DNA of 42,500 nucleotides from Chromera velia. Its lineage: Eukaryota > Sar > Chromeraceae. Under the pieces are notes generated by a model. That model searched no databases. It worked only from the letters and a program-made list of their open reading frames with translations, and was not told where the DNA came from. The stretch is from positions 24,704 to 67,203 of the forward strand of contig JAHBMJ010004345.1 in the NCBI GenBank assembly GCA_018398765.1, written 5' to 3'. The position numbers and the translations under genes were made by a program. Of the stretch, positions 33,986-42,500 are shown piece by piece. Position 1 is the stretch's first letter; each line of letters starts with the position of its first letter.

Positions 33986-36900
33986 ATGGTTTTGCGAGAA
34001 TTACTGAGTCGTTGCGGTTGTGTGAAAAGATGGTTGGCCCCGTCTGCTGCTGTGGAGGGAGGGAAAGGTGGAGAAGAGGAAAAGGAAGGAGGGCCTGGTG
34101 GAGCTGCGGGGGGATTGTCACGGTGCAGCAGCAGTCAGGCGTCTCTTTGCACCCAGGCCTCCTCTTCTCCCACCTCCGAGTACACACTTGTGCTGGACCT
34201 CGATGAAACTCTCATGCACGCAACGAAACAACAAGTGAGTCCGTGACGACACAAATCGGGTCGGAAGCAGAAGGAGACAGCTTTTTCTCTGTCTCTGCGT
34301 GCTGTTGATTTCCTTCCTTCCGTGTAAAGTCTCTCTCTGTACGTACAATTTTGGCTGCGTGGCATTCATTCTATCTCACATCAGCAACCTCATGCGGTAC
34401 TTTGTGGACATGAAAGGGAGACCGATCGTTTGGTGAAGTTCGTGCATGCAGACTTCCTTGGAGAAAGCCTTCTGCATGTGTTTGTTGCTGCATGGGCTGC
34501 TTGCAGATGGCCAACCACTCTCTGAAAGTTCGTGTGACTGTCGGAGAGCGTTCGGCAGATTTCTGGGTTGCAACTCGTCCGTTCTTGAATTTCTTTATGG
34601 AGGAGATGCGACCCCACTTCTCCATCTGGATCTACACGGCAGGAAGGGAAGAGTATGCGAGGGCAATGCTCGGTCGGTTGGTGGCGTGGTCTCTCTCGTT
34701 CAGTCAGGGTTTGAAGAAATCTTTTGGCACCTTTTTCTTTCTGTCTATGCTCTTCCTCCTGGATCCCGGCATGCAGGCGGGAGGGAAGGGAAGGGAATGT
34801 GTTGTTTCTTTCCGTGCCCTGAACTTTTATTTGACGTGCCTCTCTCCCCCTCTTTAATCTGACAGTCTCTGAAGAATGAATGAAACAGAGGAATCGATTG
34901 TCAAAGGTCCTACCTACTGGCTGACCCCATGACGGCATGACCTTGTGTGCTGTCCCGGAAGGCTGCTTGCTCATATATGTATGTATGTACGTATGTGTGT
35001 GTGTGTGCGCGCGTGCGTTTGGGATGCCTGGTCTGTGTGCAGAGACTTTGAACATCTCCCATTTGATTGCACATGTTCTCTCCAGGTGGGCCCTTTTCTT
35101 TCCTTTCTCCCTTTGCATTTGGTGGGTTTGTGCAATCCCTGTCTCCGTCTTCCCTTTTTTTCTTTCTTTTCTTAGGTTCGTTCTTTCTTCTCTCTCTTTC
35201 GATCTCTTTGTCGCGTCACTCAGGGCTTCAGTTGGCCGAAATACATGCAGCCTTCTTTCTCTTCTTCTTCTCCTTGCATTGGCCTCCATGAGCGCTTGTC
35301 TCTCTGGGTGTCTGTGCCCCTCATGCAGGTTCACATCCCCTTCCTTGTCTGGGCCTCGACTCTGTCTGTCTGTTGTGACAACTTCTTCTTGTTGTTATCG
35401 TTTTTCTTTCTGCGCAGTGAAGTCCATATTTGAATTCGCGTGTGCGCGTGTGTGCGTATAACGTCTGAGGTGCACTGCAGGTCTTCCTGTGTGCCTACTG
35501 CAACTGGTCATTTTGTGAAGGAGCTGACCGTTGTGAAGCAGGACCTTTCTAAGGTCATTCTCGTCGACGATTCGCCCGTCGCGTACTCTCGGCATCCGTC
35601 CAACGCAGTGCCGATCAACGGGTGGTTCGGATCTGCTCAAGACACAGCACTGAGAGACTTGGTGCCCCTCCTCCTTGCATTGAGGAAAGTGAGGGATGTT
35701 CGGTCGATCCTCAAATTGAGAAATCTCTCTAGACAGGTAGGCACGTTTGTGCGTACAAGAACGATTTTCTGTCTTAATTTTCCTTTTCTGCGCTCTTACA
35801 TTTTTTTCTTTCAGCCTTTCTGTCTTTTCTTTTCTTGGTTCCGTTCCTTCTCTCCCTCTCTCTTCGATTCCTTCCTTCCTTCCTTCCTTCCTTCCTTCCT
35901 TCCTTCTTTCTTTCTCTTTTTCTTTCTTTCTCTTTTTCTTTCTTTCTTTATCTTTTTCTTTCCTTCTCTTTTTCTTTCTTTGTCTTTTTCTTTCTTTCTT
36001 TTGAACTTGTTTGACAAAGTGTTGTATTGCAACATGTATCTTCCCTTTTTCGCTCAGCGTCTCGGGAAAGTGCGCCCCGTATAACCCAGTGTTTTTCCCC
36101 TGTCCCCACGTGTGTGCACAAACAAACCGTATGGATATGTGTATTAATATTCACATGTCATATATATGTGCACACCCCTCAGGATGTTTCTCAGCTCTTC
36201 AAAGGAGCCGGGAGGGAAGACTTCGTTGCCATCGCGCAGCCCTCGCCGAGCAGACTGCCTACCGCCCCCGTAAGAAACCCCCCCACTGACCTGAAACTGC
36301 ACAGACGTCTCCGGGGTTCCACAGGAGCGTTTCAGAGAAGAGCCACTCCCTGCAGCAGCCAGCCCAGCATACAGCCCTGTGGGGATGTAGGCGACACACC
36401 TGCTGGTCCGGGTGCGTCTCCGTGTGGTGTGTCTGCGAATGATTCGATCCACAAGTCATGGGGGCTGGAAGACGCCACTTCTTCTTCTGCAGGTGTCCCG
36501 AGTTCGCATGGGACTGCAGTGAGTGGGGGTGCGCATGCTCATGCACAGGGGCGTGTGCAGAACTCGGGGTCCTCGTTGGAGACAGATGGAGCGGGGGGGG
36601 CGTGTCGCCATAGGGTTTCTAGAGGTCGGGAGGAGGAAATTAGGGGGTCGGTGGACAGAACGCCGCGACAAGGGAGGGAGAGAGAGAGGCAGATGGAGCG
36701 TTGTGAGATTGACCTGTTCTGGAGATCGGGTGCATCATCCCACGAGAAAGAGAGAGAAAGAGAAGGAGGAGCGGGGGAAACAGAAAGGTGTCTTCTTACG
36801 ACATCAGTTTGTAGAGAGGGAGGGATTTGTAGGGCAACCGTGCGTCCCACGGGGGGTTTCGTTTCGGAGGATTTGTGTGGAGATGGTAAGGCAGAGAGGG

Positions 36901-38621
36901 GAGCTTCTTCTTCGTCTTCTTCTGTCAAGAAAGCACCCTCTTCTTCTTCTTCTTCATCCGGCGTGTTTCCTTTCTTTGATAAGATCCTTCAGGGCTTTGG
37001 CCGGCGTCCGTCGGTTGAAAGAAGGCAGGAGGGGGGGGAGAATGCAAAAGCAAAGGCACGTGGCAGAGGCTTGCAGGGGGGCAGTAGTGGTAGCGAGGGT
37101 CTCCGAGAGAGACGCCCGCCACCAATTGAGAACCCAGTATGGGATCTAAATGGTGACAAAGAGAGAGACAGGGGCGGTAATATCAGCAGCTTCCGCCCCC
37201 CGACTCCTTTGCTTTCGTTTTCCTCTTCCCCCTCTTCTTTTCCTTCTGGTGATGCGTCTCCTTTCATACCTGCTGCTCCTTCTTCTTCTGCTTATGATGC
37301 CAACATGAATATCAACGAACCTCAGCCAATTTCCGGAAGAGTCTGGACCTTCTCCCCTCTGCCCCCGTCCATCCCTTCAGTCTCACCTCCACACAGGCAT
37401 CCGAACAACCAAAGAGATGGTGGGGAGACTTCACAGCAGCCTCAGCAGGGGAAGGCCTCTGCTGGTCAACGCAGCAGCAGACAAAGAGAGAAAGAGAAAG
37501 AGAGAGGGAGACCACCCTCAGCGTCAGCTTCCAGAAAACCCCCCCACTCCCCTCCGCTGAGCAAACCGAGGATGTCGCCAAGTGCGAGGAACACCCCCCT
37601 CAGAAAAATAAGCGGAAACGATCTGTACGCAGTTCCAGCCGACAGTTCGCATTCTCGTCAAAGAGTCCGAAAGGACTCCGACGTTGAGGAGCGGGGGGTG
37701 GGGGTGCACGGGGGGGAGAACAGTAAGAGTCAGAACGGTTTGACTTCTTCCTCAACTTCCCCTCCGTGTCCCTCCTCCAACATTCAACGGAGAAGAATGG
37801 AGAGTGTGAGGGGACCCGACGAGATCGTCACAGAAGTGATGAACAATTCCCTCAATGGCATGTCCTCTGTTGCCCGTTCTCTTTCTCATTCAGGCTCCCC
37901 CATCACTCCCCCCCCTTTGTCTTCTACACTGTCGAGACGGAACAGACAAAAGCATGAACAGGAAGAAGAAGACGAAGAGGACAGAGAGAGAGCTTCTGCA
38001 TCTTCCTCTTTCACTCTCTCCTCCCCTTCCTTGTTGACTTCTTCTTCGACTTCTCAATCAAGAGAACATTGTAAAGAGGCAGCAGCGCAAAACGAGAGAA
38101 GTGGGTATGAAAGGAGAGGGAGGTCCTCTCTTTGCTTCTCTCGTGAGACAGCTAATAGCTTCCCCGTCGCGCCAGACTCTCCCTCAGTCCCCCCCTCTTC
38201 CTCGTCGTTCCCCGCCCCCCCCCCCTACACAGGGGGGATCAAATGGGGAGAGCCCGGAGGAGGAGGAGACGGCCCCCCATCTTGGGCTGCATGTTCCGAT
38301 CGTCTTTTCGACCACAAGGGTCAATCATCTCCCCCTCAGGTGACTGCAGTTATCCCTGCAGAAGGGGACATCGACAGAGATGCAGATTCAGGCACTGATC
38401 TGAGTGGGAATGCAGGGGCGGGAGGTACTTTGTGTGGAAAGGCTCGCCATTCGTGTAACGTCACCAGCATGGGTGTGAAAGAGAAAGGGGCAAAGGTGGG
38501 CCAAGTAGATGCTGCGAGGGGTGCAGTAGGATTTCCTCCCGAAGAAGAGAAAGAGATGGGAGGATTTTGTCGGGGCCTGGGCAGTGGATATTCCACTGAC
38601 GCACGCACGCCGGAGTGGTAG
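33986..38621 (+). CDS. FCP/SCP-type (NIF domain) HAD phosphatase with long disordered tail
   Basis: Five exons: 33986-34234, 34507-34672, 35043-35085, 35481-35736, 36183-38621. Phases agree throughout, giving 1,050 residues. The catalytic DxDE motif is LVLDLDETLMHA with nucleophile D71 and acid/base D73. Motif II is WIYTAG (T127). Then come FVKEL (K166) and VILVDDSP (D182, D183), and WFGSAQDTALRDLVPLL matches the WFDD..D.EL end of the NIF fold. Family members remove phosphate from Ser/Thr, often in the RNA polymerase II C-terminal domain, but substrates vary. The core fills residues 65-235. The remaining 812 residues, nearly all in the last exon, are Ser/Pro/Arg/Glu-rich with no fold I recognise. 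The N-terminus has two close cysteines (RCGCVKRW), a possible lipid or metal site, unproven. Start: the only ATG ahead of the domain. Confidence 0.87.
35872..36002. repeat. (TTCC)n/(TTTC)n pyrimidine tract in phosphatase intron 4
   Basis: A run of TTCC units passes into TTTC-rich sequence within the intron 35737-36182. The pyrimidine strand is the coding strand. It ends well before the acceptor CCCCTCAG at 36182. Confidence 0.85.
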
Positions 38622-41373
38622 AAAGGAGGAAAGAGTCAGAGAAATAGACCTTGAAGGTCTGATTTGATCTGTTCAAAGGGGATGGATGGATGCATGGGCA
38701 TCAATCAGATGTGTCAGTAGACCTCAGGATTGGGTTGGATTGGCTCTTTTGGAAGAGACGGCAGGGGACAGACAAACGAAGGGTTGAGTCATACGTATAT
38801 GCTGCGTCTATTTCTGCTTGTGAGTCACCCCGGCTTTCTAGGCGTCGATCTTCTGCCTTGTAATTCTATTGCCTGCTTCTCTGAATTTCCTCCCCTCCCT
38901 TCTCTCTTCTTTCTGGGATCATTGCCTCCCTTAAATTATCTAATCAGAATGAAGAAGCATCAATTCCAACATGCAGACAATGACCATGTACATGATTCTT
39001 TTCCATGCCATTTGTGGTTTTCGTCTTTTTGTCCCTCAGATGTTTGTTTGCTCCTTCCGATTCGATCGTTTTATTTGTGTTTGCATGACCATGTTGCTTG
39101 CTTGTGTCACCGACGGGTGACCCCGTTTCTCCGAAAATACTGACTGCGTGTCTCTGTATTCATTCATTATCCAGTCTGTCCACCTGAGAGAGAGAGAGGG
39201 GGGGAGAGAGGAGACACAGCATCAATGGGTGGATCGACCGATCTGTGTTTTGATACCTCTCTCTCTCTCTCTCTCTCTCTCTGTGTCTAAGTAACTCGGC
39301 CTGTCAGTGGCTGTCTGGACGCTGATCGAACTTGGCTGGCTCTTTGTCGGGCAGACCTCGATCGAGCAAACGGAGAATACCGACAGACAGACTGAAAGGA
39401 AGGAAGGCTGGAAGTCCCTCAGAGGGAAAAGAGAGAAGGAAGAAACGGGTGGGCGGGGACCTGTACGGAAAGATGGATAGATGGGTCTTCTCTTAATTCT
39501 TCCACGGAGACCGACGCCAGCCGCCTACACTGCCTCGATCGCCTCGTCCGATCTGCATGTCTCTCTCTGTATGGACGGGGGGACTCGTCTTTCTCGAATG
39601 TATACAGACAAGGAGAAAACAAGATATGCAGAGAAAAAGAGAGAGAGAGAGCGATTGGAAGAAGACGAGGGGAGAGCTTTGGCAGAGAAAGCGATGGGTT
39701 TGCTATTTCTGATGCGCGATTCCTCCTTCAGTTGTGGCGGTCTGTTTTTTTTTTCTTTTTCCCTCTATTGTCAGCTCTCCAACAGAGCAATACCATGGAA
39801 CAACAGGGGTGGATGGATACCATTAATAAAATTATGTTGCATGGGTCAAATCAGGGTTCGTTCATGTAGAGAGAGAGGAGGACTCAAAAGCGGGCGTTCG
39901 GACTGTGGTAGACAGGAAGGGCACGTATCAATACATATTCATTCCGATGTGTGTTCCTTCCTCGTGCAGATCTTCCTTCCCTTTTTTGTGATCTGGAGGG
40001 AGGAGTCAAAGCGATCGACATGCATTCCTATTTACCCAGCAGGCATTTTCAGACTCAGAAAAAAAGGAAGGAAGGAAGGAAGGAAAGAAGGAAAAAAGGA
40101 AAGAAGAGAAATTGCGACTTGAATTTCCCCGAACGTAATGAAGCCAAAAAATGGAAGAGTGAAGGGTCGGTGCGAGTGAGTCCACGTAATCCTTCTTTCG
40201 GGACCTGAAGATCCCCTTTGGGCCTTTTTGGCCTCACACCTCAAAGTCTTGCGTGATTCCGAAAACCACACAGAGGGAGCAAAGAACAAAACAGGGGATT
40301 GGGATGAATTGACGTGCTTTATTCAATTCTCACCATTGTCCTTTCCAGCCTTGTTTGCGCATGCAACTGTGCATGCATGAGTCTCTTGACAGCGGGTGCG
40401 TTCCAAGCAGCATGTTCCTGCTGCAATGAGCAGATTGGGAGTCTAAATTAATCTCCATAGTGTTGTCTTGAATTCAGATCATGCGCCATACGGTGCGGAC
40501 AGACGAATGCGGCACAGCCGGATTGATCGTCCGAGCTTGCGCTCTTTATGAATTCATTCTTCAGCTGCAATCACTGCACACACTTGCATTCATTTATAGC
40601 GTCATTTTGCTTTGTGTCTGTGCGATCGTACACAGTGTAACACCATGTGTCGCAAATGACTTAATTGTATACAGTCACTTACTACTAGACTTACTAGGTG
40701 ATTTATAACTCCCTGCATTGGATAAAATAAGAATTATTATGAAGTTTGAATAGAAAACGCTAGGCTAGACGCCATATACGCGAGACACTAGGCTAAAGTT
40801 GCCGCTAAACATTGGATAAGGTCAATGTTATACTTCTAGTAGGGCAAAACATATAAGGCAAAAACTAGGCCAAAACTCTTAGTCTAGATCTTGGTATTAA
40901 ATATTTTTTTCAATCAATCAAACAATCAGTCAATCAATCATACTTGGTTAATTTTTTTTTTAGTATAGAAAAACTTAAAATTCTATGAATTGTAATGTAT
41001 GCGTTAATTGCATAGATAGTAAATCCGTGACATACCTAGTAAAATACTGATTATATGAATGCTACTAGCTTAGTCTAACTATATTAAACTTAAAGTGTTT
41101 GTCCTCGTATTTCTCACTGTATGCAATTGAAGTTACCACGTGCGTTCTCATACATTAACGGCAAAAAAACTCCTGGTGTCTCTCCTCAAAAAGAAAGAAA
41201 ACAGAACTCCTGAATCTTGATGCCAGTGGATCTTTTAAAAAACGACTGCAACCGGGATGCTTCCGAGGCAGACTCCCAATGAATTCAGATGCGGGAATTA
41301 AAAAAAGAAAATCTCAGCGAAGAAACGAAGCGAGGAAAGGACAAGTCACCTAGAAAAGCATCATACATTCACA

Positions 41374-41418
<45 letters not shown>

Positions 41419-42352
41419 ATACACACACATGTGTGGTATGTAAGCACAAACAAAACGAATCAGCCTCACAGCTTTGTTCCCCCATACAACTCTGTAAGAA
41501 GGCGGTGACTGCATATGTGTCCTGACTGTGTGTGTGGACACACACGTACATACACACACACGCACACACACATATACACATACACATACACACACATGCA
41601 TACAAAAGCAGAGCAGGCGCTCTCTCTCTCTCTCTTTCGCTCTCTCGGTTTTGTTACGACAAGATAAAGAAAAAAATTTTGGGAAGAACATAAAATTTAA
41701 TGAAGTTCAACTTGGAGGAGAGATCATAAAAAAAAAAACGAAAATGTGAGCTGTAACATAGATGATCAGCAAGCCCTCCCCCCTGTTTCTGGATCTCTCT
41801 CCTTCACTCTCTTCCCATGCACATGCATAAGAAGGCTCAGACTCTCCTTCCCCTTTCATGTGAATAGAAAGATGAGAAGAAGATCCTTCAATGCCTTGAC
41901 AAGAATTTTACCCAGACAGAAAAGAAGGAACGAGTTTAACGGAGGTCTCGAAGGCATCTCGACAGGCAAGCGGGTGGTCAGAGGTGTACAGGCAAGAAAA
42001 AAACAAATAGATCAAAGCACAAGCAAACAACAACAAACACAGAAAAACAGCCCTACAGGCAAATGAAATGAAAACCCCGGCCTTTCTTTTTCTGCCCGCT
42101 TCTTCCACCACACCCCCAAGCAAGCGAAGACATCGATCACACAGCCGTCTCTGTTTTCTCCGTGCACATTCCCTCCTTCGCACCCCCCTGACCACAAAAA
42201 AAAGGATTGACAAGCAGATAAAAGAAGCTGCACCTCGAGAAAGAACAAAACGACAGTCAACCACCTCACATCAGCACATCCAGTGCCTGCAGAGCGGTCT
42301 TATCTGCCCCCCAGGCTTCCTGAATCCACCAGAGTTTAAAATTTCCTTTGTA
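38622..42352. other. long gene-poor region with AT-rich island
   Basis: No domain-bearing frame was found. GA and CT runs lie at 39187-39212 and 39260-39282. An open frame at 39481-40122 (+) has mixed low complexity, a GGAA repeat near its end (40066-40100), and no homology I recognise, so I do not call it. From about 40,700 to 41,160 the sequence is AT-rich with CTAGGCTA- and AATCAATC-type repeats, resembling the other two AT islands and perhaps a degraded mobile element. CA repeats lie at 41375-41413 and imperfectly at 41536-41597. Confidence 0.55.
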
Positions 42353-42500
42353 CTAGTTGACGAATGCTGCAAACAAGCAAGCATACAAAAAAACAGCATG
42401 AGGTATTCGTCCATAAATGGATACATGAACGATTCTTTTGTTCTATTCAGGTCACTCGAAGAATCTGGACAATTCTTGTCAATAAGAGCTCGCAAAGTCC
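42353..42500 (-). CDS. possible C-terminal exons of a gene entering from the right edge
   Basis: At the edge, minus-strand sequence reads LRALIDKNCPDSS in an open frame and can end at a GTGACC donor (exon 42500-42456, phase 1). A good acceptor (GCTTGTTTGCAG) at 42367 would add 14 bases, TFVN and a stop (42366-42353). The intron would be 89 bases. Other frames are also open here (one ends HWMC and stop at 42271), so the gene and its frame are weakly supported. No family recognised. Confidence 0.22.

Noticed and set aside
39481-40122. Plus-strand frame of 213 residues
   Set aside because: Low-complexity mix with a GGAA repeat, no domain, no splice-site support and no codon pattern like the real genes.
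1-42500. Prokaryotic operon, CRISPR array or phage content
   Set aside because: Genes are split by GT-AG introns, there are no regular repeat-spacer arrays, and tandem repeats are simple microsatellites.

Overview
This is a eukaryotic nuclear window with split, intron-rich genes. Introns are GT-AG with a strong TGCAG acceptor preference, and they are full of microsatellites. Protein cores are interrupted by long Ser/Pro/Gly/Glu-rich inserts. I infer a unicellular protist, probably an alveolate such as a chromerid alga. Supporting signs are the insert style, a single-domain BacNav-like channel and a 5S fragment that recalls ciliate 5S. No rRNA or organellar marker fixes the taxon, so this is a moderate-to-low confidence inference.

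Layout: (1) 934-1878 (+), an intronless PHYHD1-like Fe(II)/2-oxoglutarate dioxygenase. (2) 2480-3240 (-), two terminal exons carrying a membrane helix. (3) 3513-18047 (-), a very large gene of at least 16 exons, best read as NBAS/MIP2: an N-terminal beta-propeller, then a Sec39 helical solenoid, the ER tether of Golgi-to-ER vesicles. (4) 18494-20903 (+), a one-domain six-helix voltage-gated channel with a bacterial-Nav-like pore. (5) 23126-32751 (-), a 12-helix MFS sugar porter rebuilt from 12 exons, with a loop of roughly 800 residues between TM6 and TM7. (6) 33986-38621 (+), an FCP/SCP (NIF) type phosphatase in five exons with an 812-residue low-complexity tail. (7) A possible gene end on the minus strand at the right edge.

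Genes alternate in strand. This gives two head-to-head pairs with short shared promoter regions (NBAS/channel; porter/phosphatase) and convergent junctions that hold AT-rich islands. The island at 20.9-23.1 kb contains a 384-bp inverted-repeat element with a 5S rRNA-like core on its minus strand, the most unusual mobile structure here. The first intron of the sugar porter contains an uninterrupted homopurine tract of about 853 bp.

The genes do not form a pathway. NBAS acts in membrane traffic; the channel and porter are membrane transport proteins; the dioxygenase and phosphatase are soluble enzymes. Exon borders were derived by hand from splice sites, phase and family similarity recalled from memory. 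No database search was run.
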